Positions 26,207 to 35,059 of a stretch of 52,382 nucleotides of DNA are shown piece after piece; the first letter of the stretch is position 1, and each line of letters starts with the position of its first letter. Source of the DNA: Rhizobium mesoamericanum STM3625 (GTDB lineage: Bacteria > Pseudomonadota > Alphaproteobacteria > Rhizobiales > Rhizobiaceae). Both the position numbers and the translations under genes were made by a program. The stretch is taken from assembly GCF_000312665.1 (NCBI RefSeq), contig NZ_HF536773.1, positions 183,100 through 235,481 on the forward strand. Reading direction: 5' to 3'. The notes beneath the pieces are model-generated. The model saw only the letters and a program-made list of their open reading frames with translations, searched no databases and was not told where the DNA came from.

Positions 26207-27217
26207 TTAAATGGAAGACCGCTCCACAAGCTGGAACGGCAGCTTTCGCAATTTTGGCCCGCCGGCTTCTTCCGCCAGCAGAATCCCGGCGGCCAGACGG
26301 CCCATGGCGCGGTGCGGCAGCGCCATGGTCGTCAAGGGTGGATCAAGCCGCGAGGCGATTTCGATCTGATTGTCGAAGCTCCCGACAGCGACATCGTCCG
26401 GTATGGAGGCCCCTACCCGACGCAGCGCAGAATAGACCTCCATGGCGACGCGATCGTTGCCGCACAGGATGGCATCAGGCCTTTCGCCGGCCTCCATCAA
26501 CGCAGTCACATGCAACTGGACTGAGCTCGATGCGCGATCGTTGTAAATCGCGCGGCGGACGGCTGGGAGGACGGCAATAGGAGAAAGCCCCGCTGCTGCA
26601 AGGGTCGTTCGAAAGCCCCGCTCGCGTAGCTCCCCGGCAAGGATCCCAGGAAGATTGATGAAGGCAATCCGTCGCCGTCCGGCAGCGAGCAAGTAACGGG
26701 TCATCTCTGCTGCTGCCTCCTCCTCGTCCGGCACGAGCGAGGTCACGCGATCGCCAGCTTCCCGGCAGTTGATCATTACACCAACGCTCTTCGATAGTTC
26801 CGGAGGCAGTGACACCGTCTTGTGATACATCGCTGCATACGCGATCGCTCGTGGACGGAACCGGCGAACTTCCTCGAGAACAGAAGCAACGCTACGGCCT
26901 CCACTTAAGTTCATGGCGAACACTGCCATCTCAGCGCTGCGCGCTGCACCATCGAGACCGCGAATGATTTCCGTGGCGAAGGGCGAGGTGATGAGTTCGT
27001 CTGCGACGACGCCAATCAGGGGCAGCCATCCCTGCCTTACGCCGCGAGCAGCAAGATTGGTGACATAACCGAGTTCCTCGGCGATCTGCTTGATCCTTGC
27101 ACGAGTGACGTCTGACATGCGCGCCGATCCGCCATGCAACGCACCCGAGACCGTCTTTACAGATACTCCCGCCCTCTCCGCTATATCCGCAAGCGATGCC
27201 GTCAATCTTCGCTCCAT
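26207..27217 (-). CDS. LacI-family transcriptional repressor
   Basis: The product is 336 residues. The N-terminal helix-turn-helix reads ASLADIAERAGVSVKTVSGALHGG, followed by a hinge helix region (ELGYVTNLAARGVRQG). The rest is a periplasmic-binding-protein-like effector domain with PDAILCGNDRVAMEVYSALR and DVAVGSFDN. It precedes the sugar transporter and GH32 genes on the same strand by 33 bases, so it is probably co-transcribed with them and represses them until a fructoside is present. A palindrome touches its own start codon. Confidence 0.92.
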   Translation of the reverse strand: MERRLTASLADIAERAGVSVKTVSGALHGGSARMSDVTRARIKQIAEELGYVTNLAARGVRQGWLPLIGVVADELITSPFATEIIRGLDGAARSAEMAVFAMNLSGGRSVASVLEEVRRFRPRAIAYAAMYHKTVSLPPELSKSVGVMINCREAGDRVTSLVPDEEEAAAEMTRYLLAAGRRRIAFINLPGILAGELRERGFRTTLAAAGLSPIAVLPAVRRAIYNDRASSSVQLHVTALMEAGERPDAILCGNDRVAMEVYSALRRVGASIPDDVAVGSFDNQIEIASRLDPPLTTMALPHRAMGRLAAGILLAEEAGGPKLRKLPFQLVERSSI

Positions 27218-27233
27218 GGGTTATCGGTTACCC
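27218..27233 (-). promoter_or_regulatory. Candidate LacI operator at the repressor start
   Basis: GGGTTATCGGTTACCC is an imperfect palindrome centred on CG with six of eight matching pairs. Aligned on its centre, it shares most positions with the palindrome at 26155-26166. It directly precedes the repressor ATG, suggesting autoregulation. Confidence 0.45.
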
Positions 27234-27381
27234 AATACCGTTCCCTTGCACCAAATGTCAATAGCTGGGCATCCTTAGCCGGTCATTAATCGGCCAACTG
27301 CGATCAAGCCGCCGTCGCTTGCCCCGGGGGCGAACGAAGCTCATCGACGTCGGTCACGAAAAGTCTGCCCGAAAAGCCATC

Positions 27382-27615
27382 CTACCCTGTCGGTTGGAAG
27401 AGGCCGCGCGCCGCCTCGACCATCGACTGCAGTTGCTTGGGATCGCGAACGCCCTGTCGGTAGAGCGAAATGATGATGCTCGCGATGAATTCGGCTTCCG
27501 GGCTATCCTTTGTTACATGATGATCTGTTCTGATCTCGTCGAAAACGAGCTGGCAAGTTTCGAGATCGCGAGAGTCCAGCGGCACCTGCGATCGGTTTAT
27601 GATCGTTGGAACCAT
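27382..27615 (-). CDS. Small hypothetical protein after groEL
   Basis: The product is 77 residues from ATG 27615, with GGAGGAAA upstream; the longer frame runs back into groEL. It begins MVPTIINRSQVPLDSRDLETCQLVFDEI and has a helical C-terminal half (FIASIIISLYRQGVRDPKQLQSMVEAARG). It resembles small soluble proteins found in rhizobia whose function is unknown to me. It is separated from groEL by a strong stem-loop, so it may be expressed at a lower level from the groESL transcript. Confidence 0.65.
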   Translation of the reverse strand: MVPTIINRSQVPLDSRDLETCQLVFDEIRTDHHVTKDSPEAEFIASIIISLYRQGVRDPKQLQSMVEAARGLFQPTG

Positions 27616-27633
27616 CCCACTTTCCTCCGAATA

Positions 27634-27656
27634 GGCCCGCCCGGGTCGGGCGGGCC
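27634..27656 (-). terminator. GC-rich stem-loop after groEL
   Basis: GGCCCGCCC and GGGCGGGCC form a perfect 9-base stem with a 5-base loop between the groEL stop and the ribosome site of the next gene. There is no T-run after it, so it may attenuate or protect rather than fully terminate. Confidence 0.5.
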
Positions 27657-27670
27657 AGTATCGAATGCTC

Positions 27671-29299
27671 TTAGAAATCCATGCCGGGAGCACTCGGCAT
27701 TGGCGAAGCAACATCCTTCTTGGGCTTCTCGGCGATCATTGCTTCGGTGGTGACGAGAAGGCCGGCGATGGAAGATGCGTCCTCAAGGGCGGTGCGAACA
27801 ACCTTGGCCGGATCGATCACGCCCTGCGCAAACAAGTCGCCAAATTCGCCCGTCTGAGCGTTCCAGCCATACGAAAACTCGCTCCTTTCGCGCAGCTTGC
27901 CGACGATAAGCGAGCCTTCCGCTCCGGCATTTTCGGCGATCTGGCGGACAGGGGCCTCGATTGCCCGGCGAACGATGTCGACGCCGACGCGCTGATCGTC
28001 ATTGGCAGTTTCGACATTGTCGAGCGCCTTGATGGAGCGCAACAGCGCCACGCCGCCGCCCGGCAAGATACCTTCCTCGACCGCCGCGCGAGTTGCATGA
28101 AGGGCATCGTCAACCCGATCCTTCTTCTCCTTCACTTCGACTTCGGTCGAGCCACCGACGCGGATAACGGCAACGCCGCCTGCGAGTTTGGCAAGACGCT
28201 CCTGCAGCTTTTCGCGGTCGTAGTCCGAGGTGGTTTCTTCGATCTGGGCCTTGATCTGGGCAACGCGACCGGAGATTTCGGACTTCGAGCCCGCGCCATC
28301 GACAATGGTGGTGTTCTCCTTCTCGATCGAAACCTTCTTGGCACGGCCAAGCATGTTGAGCGTCACATTTTCAAGCTTGATGCCGAGATCTTCGGAAATG
28401 ACCGTACCGCCGGCGAGGATCGCGATATCCTCGAGCATGGCCTTGCGGCGATCGCCGAAGCCCGGAGCCTTGACAGCAGCAATCTTCAGGCCGCCGCGCA
28501 GCTTGTTGACGACGAGCGTCGCAAGTGCTTCGCCTTCGACGTCTTCAGCGATGATGAGGAGCGGCTTGCCGGTCTGAACGACAGCTTCCAGGATCGGCAG
28601 CATGGCTTGCAGGTTCGAAAGCTTCTTTTCGTGGATGAGGATATAAGGATCTTCGAACTCGACCCGCATCTTGTCGGCGTTGGTAACGAAGTACGGGCTG
28701 AGATAGCCGCGGTCGAACTGCATGCCTTCGACGACTTCGAGTTCGGTTTCAGCGGTCTTGGCTTCCTCGACGGTGATAACGCCGTCATTGCCGACCTTTT
28801 CCATGGCTTCCGCCAGGAAGCGGCCGATTTCCGGGTCACCATTGGCCGAGATCGTCCCGACCTGGGCGATCTCGGAATTGTTTGAGATCCTGCGGGCATT
28901 AGCCTTCAGCTCCGCAACGAGAGCATTAACAGCGAGGTCGATACCACGCTTCAGGTCCATCGGGTTCATGCCTGAGACAACTGCCTTTGCGCCTTCGCGA
29001 ACGATGGCCTGAGCGAGAACCGTTGCGGTCGTCGTGCCATCGCCGGCTATGTCGCTCGTCTTTGAGGCCACTTCCCGGACCATCTGGGCTCCCATGTTCT
29101 CGAACTTGTCTTCAAGCTCGACTTCCTTGGCGACCGAGACGCCATCCTTGGTGATGCGCGGAGCACCGAAGGACCTGTCGATCACGACGTTGCGGCCCTT
29201 GGGGCCGAGCGTTACCTTCACCGCGTCAGCGAGAATGTCGACACCACGCAGCATCTTCTCGCGGGCTTCCGTGCTGAATTTGACGTCTTTCGCAGCCAT
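27671..29299 (-). CDS. groEL: GroEL, 60-kDa chaperonin
   Basis: The product is 542 residues from ATG 29299 (MAAKDVKFSTEARE); the longer frame is not supported. Landmarks are LGPKGRNVVIDRSFGAPRITKDGV, GDGTTTATVLAQAIVREG (nucleotide site), and the C-terminal half with ATRAAVEEGILPGGGVALL. The tail ends SAPGMDF, lacking the Gly-Gly-Met repeats of many GroELs. It folds proteins in a double-ring complex with GroES. Rhizobia often carry several groEL copies; this one is linked to fix genes on the replicon. It is co-transcribed with groES. Confidence 0.97.
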   Translation of the reverse strand: MAAKDVKFSTEAREKMLRGVDILADAVKVTLGPKGRNVVIDRSFGAPRITKDGVSVAKEVELEDKFENMGAQMVREVASKTSDIAGDGTTTATVLAQAIVREGAKAVVSGMNPMDLKRGIDLAVNALVAELKANARRISNNSEIAQVGTISANGDPEIGRFLAEAMEKVGNDGVITVEEAKTAETELEVVEGMQFDRGYLSPYFVTNADKMRVEFEDPYILIHEKKLSNLQAMLPILEAVVQTGKPLLIIAEDVEGEALATLVVNKLRGGLKIAAVKAPGFGDRRKAMLEDIAILAGGTVISEDLGIKLENVTLNMLGRAKKVSIEKENTTIVDGAGSKSEISGRVAQIKAQIEETTSDYDREKLQERLAKLAGGVAVIRVGGSTEVEVKEKKDRVDDALHATRAAVEEGILPGGGVALLRSIKALDNVETANDDQRVGVDIVRRAIEAPVRQIAENAGAEGSLIVGKLRERSEFSYGWNAQTGEFGDLFAQGVIDPAKVVRTALEDASSIAGLLVTTEAMIAEKPKKDVASPMPSAPGMDF

Positions 29300-29345
29300 T
29301 TTTTCCACTCCTGTTTGACAGCTTGACTGAGGAACTGAGAACGCC

Positions 29346-29660
29346 TCAGGCGGCCTGCATTTGCTCGGTCTGGCCATCGATGATGCCCATCACGTCGCTT
29401 TCCTTCATGATCAGCAGCTCCTCGCCGTCGATCTTGATCTCGGTGCCGGACCACTTGCCGAACAGGATGCGGTCGCCCACCTTGACATCGAGCGCCTGGA
29501 TCTGGCCGGCATCGTTGCGTGCGCCCGCACCCACAGCAAGGACTTCGCCTTCCTGCGGCTTTTCCTTGGCGGTATCGGGAATGATGATGCCGCCCTTGGT
29601 CTTCTCCTCGGTGTCGACCCGGCGGACAAGGATGCGGTCATGAAGCGGTCGGAATGACAT
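29346..29660 (-). CDS. groES: GroES, 10-kDa co-chaperonin
   Basis: The product is 104 residues from ATG 29660 (MSFRPLHDRILVRRVDTEEKT), preceded by GGAGG-like AGGAAACC. The mobile loop (KTKGGIIIPDTAKEKPQEG), the VKVGDRILFGKWSGTEIK segment and the KESDVMGII end are present. It caps GroEL. A CIRCE element lies 144 bases upstream. Confidence 0.97.
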   Translation of the reverse strand: MSFRPLHDRILVRRVDTEEKTKGGIIIPDTAKEKPQEGEVLAVGAGARNDAGQIQALDVKVGDRILFGKWSGTEIKIDGEELLIMKESDVMGIIDGQTEQMQAA

Positions 29661-29803
29661 GGTTTCCTCCAATGGACACACAGGATGACGTTGTTGCCCT
29701 GCCCGGACCGGATGACCGGGCGGTGCACGGCCTCGCGCGAGGTCTTTGCGCAAAATGATCTGGTTTTGTCATTTTTCGATTTCAAGAGGTCCGGACGGGA
29801 AAA

Positions 29804-29830
29804 TTAGCACTCTCTGCTCGAGACTGCTAA
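29804..29830 (-). promoter_or_regulatory. CIRCE element, HrcA operator
   Basis: TTAGCACTC, nine bases, then GACTGCTAA. It matches the CIRCE consensus TTAGCACTC-N9-GAGTGCTAA with one change. HrcA binds this element to repress groESL until heat stress. Confidence 0.9.
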
Positions 29831-30043
29831 CTGGTCTGCGGGGGGAGCTCCAGCGTAGAGATAGAGATGGTCATCAACAGGGGTAAGTGCATCAACCTCG
29901 ATGGGTCCGCTGTCGTAGAGAATGACTTGCTTCCGTTAATGCACATAACCGATTGCGCGACACGTTAAACCGCGTGCAGGCGAGCCGCGGCCGCTCCCGA
30001 TGACCACACTCCGCAGCTCGATTCTGATTGTCTCGCCTTGCCT

Positions 30044-31396
30044 TCAAGCCGCCTTGCTGTGCGTGCGACCATGAGAACCAAAGTAGGCATCAAAGGCGGC
30101 GGCCACGGCGCGAACCATAAATCGCGACCGCTGTGCAACGGAAACGCGACCATCACATATGGTCACGACTCCGTCCGCCTCCAGATCCTTGAGACGGTCG
30201 TTGCGATCGAGGAGAAAACCTGCATCGTAGCCGAACTCACTGGTGAGCTGATCGAGATCGACTTCAAAATCACACATCAGGCGTTCGATAACTTTTGCCC
30301 GCAATTTATCCTCGCGCGTCAAGAGGTATCCTTTGGCGGTGGGTAGTACACCAGCTGAGACCCGCTCGGCGTAAAGACCGATAGGAACATGGTTTTGGAT
30401 ATAGCCGGTCGGCAAACGTCCGATAGCGGAAGCTCCAAGACCGACAAGGGTGTTACATGTGTCCGTGGTGTAGCCTTGGAAATTCCTGCGCAGAGTACCC
30501 GTGCGCGCGGCGATCGCCAGCTCGTCATCCGGCAGTGCGAAATGATCGAGCCCGATGCGCACGTAACCTGCCTTCGCGAGTTCGTCCGCAATCGCTTCCG
30601 CCTGATCGTTTCGCTCGGAGGCGTCGGGAAGTGCTGCTTCATCGATAAGGCGTTGGTGCTTCTTGAAGACGGGGATGTGGGCGTAACCGAAGACGGCTAG
30701 TCTTTCCGGCCTCAACGTCGTCGCCAATGCAACCGTTTCAACGCATGAACGAACGCTCTGGTGCGGAAGGCCATAAATGAGATCGAAGTTGATGCTCGAA
30801 ACGCCCACCGCGCGGAGTCCCAAAACGGCAGCCTGCGTCTGCTCGAAGCTCTGGACGCGGTTGATCGCTTCCTGCACGATGGGGTCGAAACTCTGCACGC
30901 CAAGACTTGCGCGATTGACGCCGTTTTCCCCGAGCGCTTGGATCATAGGGGTCGTCAGGGTACGGGGATCGATCTCCACCGCCACGCTGGTCTGATCCTC
31001 GAGTTCGAAGGCGCTCTTCAGCTTGTTCATGAGGTCAGCAAATTCATCGGGCTTCATGATCGTCGGCGTGCCACCGCCGAAATGGATGTTTTTCACGGGA
31101 ACTGAATTGCCGACGGCAAACGCCACCAATTCGATCTCATGCTTCATCGCACCCAAATACTCATGAACCGGAGCATCCTGTCGGGTGATCGTCGTGTGGC
31201 ACCCACAATACAAGCACATGGAGCGGCAGAACGGCACGTGCAAATAAATCGAAACCGGTCCTGCTGTCCCCGCATCCGCAAGGCCTCGGGCATATTCATC
31301 CGGGCCAACGGTAGCAGAAAACGCTGGAGCGGTCGGATAACTGGTATAGCGCGGCAGCCGCGCGTCGCCGTACTTCGTGACCAAACAGTCTGACAT
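30044..31396 (-). CDS. hemN: HemN, oxygen-independent coproporphyrinogen III oxidase
   Basis: The product is 450 residues from ATG 31396, with AAAGGAA upstream. The radical-SAM motif is CRSMCLYCGC: Cys57, Cys61 and Cys64 bind the cluster and Cys66 follows. Next come HFGGGTPTIMKPDEF, NRASLGVQSFDPIVQEAINRVQ and the C-terminal HemN domain (AKVIERLMCDFEVDLDQL). The enzyme decarboxylates coproporphyrinogen III to protoporphyrinogen IX without O2 in the cytoplasm. This supplies haem for the cbb3 oxidase at low O2. A FixK-like box 59 bases before the ATG supports co-regulation with fixNOQP. Confidence 0.95.
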   Translation of the reverse strand: MSDCLVTKYGDARLPRYTSYPTAPAFSATVGPDEYARGLADAGTAGPVSIYLHVPFCRSMCLYCGCHTTITRQDAPVHEYLGAMKHEIELVAFAVGNSVPVKNIHFGGGTPTIMKPDEFADLMNKLKSAFELEDQTSVAVEIDPRTLTTPMIQALGENGVNRASLGVQSFDPIVQEAINRVQSFEQTQAAVLGLRAVGVSSINFDLIYGLPHQSVRSCVETVALATTLRPERLAVFGYAHIPVFKKHQRLIDEAALPDASERNDQAEAIADELAKAGYVRIGLDHFALPDDELAIAARTGTLRRNFQGYTTDTCNTLVGLGASAIGRLPTGYIQNHVPIGLYAERVSAGVLPTAKGYLLTREDKLRAKVIERLMCDFEVDLDQLTSEFGYDAGFLLDRNDRLKDLEADGVVTICDGRVSVAQRSRFMVRAVAAAFDAYFGSHGRTHSKAA

Positions 31397-31454
31397 CCGC
31401 GAGTTCCTTTCAACGATCACGAGGTGCTTATGACGCGTCAGGCATGGCGTTTCC

Positions 31455-31468
31455 TTGTTCCAAGTCAA
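31455..31468 (-). promoter_or_regulatory. FixK-like box of hemN
   Basis: TTGTTCCAAGTCAA has one mismatch (TTGTT for TTGAT) in the left half-site. Its position, 59 bases before the hemN ATG, is the same as at fixG. Confidence 0.65.
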
Positions 31469-31549
31469 TGAGGAGAGGCTCTGCTACGGAAAATGGTGAA
31501 GATTGGTCCGGCCCTACAGCCATCGTCCGGGTCGAAGTCCGGGGCAACG

Positions 31550-31871
31550 CTTGCAATCCAGACCATCGGAGAGGCTTGAAGAGGCCCATAGCCGGATCCT
31601 CGAGATGCCGACCGAAGAAGTCGAAATGCGTGTCCCATTTCGTGCTGAGGCTTTCCAAACAAGCAGGCAAGCCGGTGGGCGGCGCGGCCATTCGCATCGA
31701 TTTTCAAGTTTCCCGACAGGACATCGCGGAACTGGCGGGGACAACTCTGCACACCGTTGACGTACTCTAAGCGCGTGGAAATCAAGAGGAATCGTGCAAG
31801 GCGGCCGTCAAAAACCGACAATCTGCGACCCGCAGCGGTTGCTAAAATTAGCAGAAGGCGGGTGTGACTAG
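31550..31871 (+). pseudogene. Crp/Fnr-family regulator remnant (FnrN/NnrR-like)
   Basis: One plus-strand frame reads EEAHSRILEMPTEEVEMRV, another continues SHFVLRLSKQAGKPVG, then RIDFQVSRQDIAELAGTTLHTV, a Crp/Fnr helix-turn-helix. After about 31765 the match moves again, to LSAWKSRGIVQGGRQKPTICDPQRLL and ends at TAG 31869-31871. These are the dimer helix and DNA-binding domain of a Crp/Fnr protein split by at least two frameshifts. The sensor half is not recognisable. It is divergent from hemN across the FixK-like box, so it was probably once part of the low-oxygen or nitric-oxide response. Confidence 0.8.
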
Positions 31872-32050
31872 GATCAGGCGTGGCAAATCTGCTCGCAATC
31901 GATCGGGTGATTGCCCGCGATGTTCATTCTACAATAAGACGCGACATCCCCCTTTGCGCGGAGCTGGATGAACACTCATGATGGCTGGCTTAGGCAGACG
32001 CACTCTGCACGCCCGGAGCGTTTCACTTCAATACCATGAGACGTGGGCTG

Positions 32051-32368
32051 CTATCGCCGCCTGCTGATGCGATGCATGTCCACAACGCGACCGTCGCTCC
32101 GCCTTACGGCAATCTCGAACCGGTTATTGCCTCGCCACGCGCGGTAAATAAAGAAGCGTCCATGGCAATCTATACGCCGGACATCCCTAAAGCCCCGGTT
32201 GCGCAGTAGCCTTTCACCCTGGCTACAGCTAATTCCCCTGCCTCTGTTGAGATTGCTTCCTATACTGATAGTGACGTTGGTTTGCGCGCTTGCCGCCGCC
32301 GGAGGCAGTATCGGCGTCGATAGCAGTATCAAAGCAAGTCCTAGTGGTACCCACACAGTTTTGCGCAA
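32051..32368 (-). CDS. Small secreted hypothetical protein
   Basis: The product is 105 residues, apparently starting at TTG 32368 with GGGAGG 5 bases before it. A signal peptide (MRKTVWVPLGLALILLSTPILPPAAASAQ) precedes a basic mature domain of about 76 residues with GISCSQGERLLRNRGFRDVRRIDCHGRFFIYRAWRGNNRFEIAVRRSDGRV; the two cysteines could form a disulphide. The alternating pattern resembles a small PepSY-like periplasmic fold, seen in many rhizobial secreted proteins. No function is known to me. Confidence 0.75.
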   Translation of the reverse strand: MRKTVWVPLGLALILLSTPILPPAAASAQTNVTISIGSNLNRGRGISCSQGERLLRNRGFRDVRRIDCHGRFFIYRAWRGNNRFEIAVRRSDGRVVDMHRISRRR

Positions 32369-32861
32369 AGCGTCCTCCCTGACGAAAAAATTCGTTCCAC
32401 CCGAAAAGAAATGGACTTTTGGGCGTTCGCTTCAACCCCAAGACGTTGGCGTTTGAACATGGGCGATGTCACGTTATCTTATTGTCTGAGTGAAAGCGGT
32501 GAGCCGTGAGAATCCGGTACGTGTTCCGCGCTTCGTCTCAACGTGGCAACAACACCGCGACGTGGTTGCGATCAACGACGCCCGCCTTGCCCTCTTTCTG
32601 GGGCTTGGTATTCTTCCTCGTCGCGGAGGCCGAGCAATTTGGCATTCGGGGAGTTTACGCTGGCCGGCGCGCCGGTTCTCTTGGAGACGCCAGCCCATAA
32701 CCGGACGATCGGTGCCGCGCGCCGGCTGTGGTCATATTGCGGGTCGGGCCGAGCCTGCTGCAATCCTGACGTGCTCAGGAGGGGGACAAGCGATGCGAGG
32801 GCAGAATATTCACAGCAGCGACATCAGGATTGGCCCCAGTCCGAGATAGGAGGTTCGTTCG
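32369..32861. other. Intergenic region before the Na/Pi cotransporter gene
   Basis: Plus-strand frames here run on into an out-of-frame shadow of the transporter gene and show no motif. Nothing recognisable was found apart from the AGGAGG ribosome site at about 32848. Confidence 0.4.
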
Positions 32862-34430
32862 ATGACCGCCTCGGCTGTGGTGACGCTGATGGGTGGATTG
32901 GGCCTGTTCTTGTTAGGCATCCACCACCTGACCGAGGGTCTGAAAAGCCTTGCGGGCGAATCGCTACGTCGCGTGCTCCAGCGGCTTGTCGCGGGCCGGT
33001 TCAGCGCCGTCGCTTTCGGTGCACTTTTCACAACAGCCACCCAGTCTTCGACAGCGACAAGCCTCACAGTGATCGGCTTCGTCAGCGCTGGACTGGTTAC
33101 CCTCCCGCAGGCGATCGCGGTGATCGCGGGGGCGACCCTGGGAACGACCTCGACGCCCTGGATGGTGGCGATATTCGGTTTTCGCGTCCGAATAGCCGAC
33201 GGAGCACTGCCGATCCTTGGAGTTGGTGCCTTTCTTTGGCTGATTGGGAGCGGGAGGATGCGATCGCTAGGGGCAATCTTGGCCGGCTTCGGGTTGATTT
33301 TCACCGGCATCGAATACCTCCAGACAGGCATGAACGGGGTATCATGGAATCTCGAAGCATTCGCAGGCGAGGGTATCGGCTCGATGTGGATGCTGGCCGG
33401 AATAGGCGTCCTGATGACCCTGGTGATGCAGAGCTCAAGTGCCGCCGGCGCGACCACGCTTGTTGCGTTGAACGCGGGCTCGCTGACGTTCGTGCAGGGA
33501 TGCGCGATGATCGTTGGGCAAAGTGTTGGCTCGGCCGCAACCACCGCCTTGGTCACAATTGGCGGCAGCCTTGCGGTCCGCCGGGCAGCACTCGCGCACA
33601 TCGCTTTCAGCTTGATCGTCGGCGTTCTAGCCATGGTGTTTATCGCTCCGCTCTCCGCCGCGGCGAATTGGGTGGGCGCGGGCCTCGGCGACGTCGATGG
33701 TGTGTTGGGACTTGCGGCGTTCAGCAGCATCTTCAAGTTCGCAGGGATCGTCGTCTTTTATCCCTGGCTCGATCACTTCGCACGGTTCATTGTCAACATT
33801 TATGGCGATGAAAATGATACGGCCGTCAGCCGTCTCGATCCGGCCATTGCCAAAGCGGGAGGCGCCCTCGCCATCGAGGCTGCATGGCGCGCAACACTCG
33901 AGATTGCGTTGGGCGCGGTCCATGCCATCCGCCGCCGGCTTGTCGGCGAATCCGTCGTTTACGAGCCGCCGCTCGAAGCTGTTCAATCTATCGAGCGTTT
34001 CCTTGAAACGCTCTCCCTGGAAACGACGGATCTGGGCACCATTGCACCACGCTTAGTTCGGCTTTGCCATGCACTCGATCATCTCTCCCGGCTGCATGTC
34101 GACGTCATGCGCATCCCGCCCGTTGCAAGCGGTTGGAAGCCCCCTGACGGCTTCGCAGCAGGCGCCGTGGCGCTTGGCGCGTGGCTCGAGCAGTCCAGGG
34201 ATCCAAAGGCTGTACCCGCCCCAACCGTTTACAGCGCAATCGAAGCTGCCTCGAAACAACTCCGTAGAGAAAGTGAGATCAGTCGAACGAAACTGCTCGA
34301 AGACATAGCGTTGCAACGTACGTCAATGGCCGCCGCCCGCGCAGATCTGGATCTTATGGCGTGGGCGAATGGGACTCTTTACCACGCATGGCGGTTGGCA
34401 GAGTCGTTAAGAGCTGCCTCCGGCAAGTAA
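32862..34430 (+). CDS. Na+/phosphate cotransporter-like protein (NptA family)
   Basis: The product is 522 residues. About eight membrane helices fill the first 320 residues in two inverted repeats, each with the family's QSS motif: TTATQSSTATSLTVIGFV and VMQSSSAAGATTLVALNAG. The C-terminal part (about 330-522) is soluble and helical, resembling a PhoU-like domain (LESLRLETTDL-type heptads, ESEISRTKLLEDIALQRTS). The family imports inorganic phosphate with sodium. AGGAGG is 8 bases before the ATG. It stands alone, with no phosphate regulator nearby. Confidence 0.88.
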   Translation: MTASAVVTLMGGLGLFLLGIHHLTEGLKSLAGESLRRVLQRLVAGRFSAVAFGALFTTATQSSTATSLTVIGFVSAGLVTLPQAIAVIAGATLGTTSTPWMVAIFGFRVRIADGALPILGVGAFLWLIGSGRMRSLGAILAGFGLIFTGIEYLQTGMNGVSWNLEAFAGEGIGSMWMLAGIGVLMTLVMQSSSAAGATTLVALNAGSLTFVQGCAMIVGQSVGSAATTALVTIGGSLAVRRAALAHIAFSLIVGVLAMVFIAPLSAAANWVGAGLGDVDGVLGLAAFSSIFKFAGIVVFYPWLDHFARFIVNIYGDENDTAVSRLDPAIAKAGGALAIEAAWRATLEIALGAVHAIRRRLVGESVVYEPPLEAVQSIERFLETLSLETTDLGTIAPRLVRLCHALDHLSRLHVDVMRIPPVASGWKPPDGFAAGAVALGAWLEQSRDPKAVPAPTVYSAIEAASKQLRRESEISRTKLLEDIALQRTSMAAARADLDLMAWANGTLYHAWRLAESLRAASGK

Positions 34431-34606
34431 CGAAGGTCTTGATCTGGCAATCGACACTTAGCACCCAAAGCTTGCCAAACGCCGGCGCGCCGCCCCGATA
34501 CCTCTCGAACTACGGCGCCCCTCCCCGGCAAGGCCCGAGTAGAAGCAACTGTGAGACACACCTGGCTCAATGTGATCGAAACTCGCATCGGTCGCTATCG
34601 TCGGCT

Positions 34607-35059
34607 TCAGCGCACTACCAACACAGGTACGGGGCTATTTGCCAGGACTTCCGATGTCTGGCTTCCGAGCAGCAGTTTCCTGAAGCCTCTGCGGCCATGT
34701 GACGCCATGACGATCAGACTGCAGCCACGAGCCTTGACCAGATCGATGATCGCTTCGGCCGGGTAGGCTTCCGGGACGTGGACAGTGTCCACCGATACAC
34801 CGAGGTTTTCTGCTGTCGCTTTTACCGCCGCCAGCACATTTTGAGCTGTTTCCGCTTGACCGGCTTCATATTGAGCCATTTCACTCGGCCCTGGAATATA
34901 TGCCCCGGCAATCCCGGCGTGAACGGAGAGTGGGAACCGTTCCGTTGCCATGATTACGGTCACGCGGGCGTTGAGGCTCTTTGCAAGCGACAGCCCATGA
35001 TCGATCCCCTTTTGGGCCAATTCCGATCCATCAGTGGAAATGAGAATATGGTTGTACAT
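34607..35059 (-). CDS. Universal stress protein, UspA family
   Basis: The product is 150 residues and a single Usp domain. It starts MYNHILISTDGSELAQKGIDHGLSLAKS with Asp10 for ATP, and ends with the nucleotide-binding motif MASHGRRGFRKLLLGSQTSEVLANSPVPVLVV (G-x2-G-x9-G-S/T pattern visible). Usp proteins bind ATP and support survival under stress such as oxygen limitation. In rhizobia they are often FixK-controlled, but I found no FixK box upstream of this copy. Confidence 0.92.
   Translation of the reverse strand: MYNHILISTDGSELAQKGIDHGLSLAKSLNARVTVIMATERFPLSVHAGIAGAYIPGPSEMAQYEAGQAETAQNVLAAVKATAENLGVSVDTVHVPEAYPAEAIIDLVKARGCSLIVMASHGRRGFRKLLLGSQTSEVLANSPVPVLVVR

Noticed and set aside
27665..28885. 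406-codon plus-strand frame opposite groEL
   Set aside because: It is the antisense of groEL, produced by GC-rich codon bias; it has no ribosome site and no family motif.
32543..33811. 422-codon plus-strand frame overlapping the Na/Pi cotransporter gene
   Set aside because: Out-of-frame shadow; the transporter frame has a ribosome site and QSS motifs.
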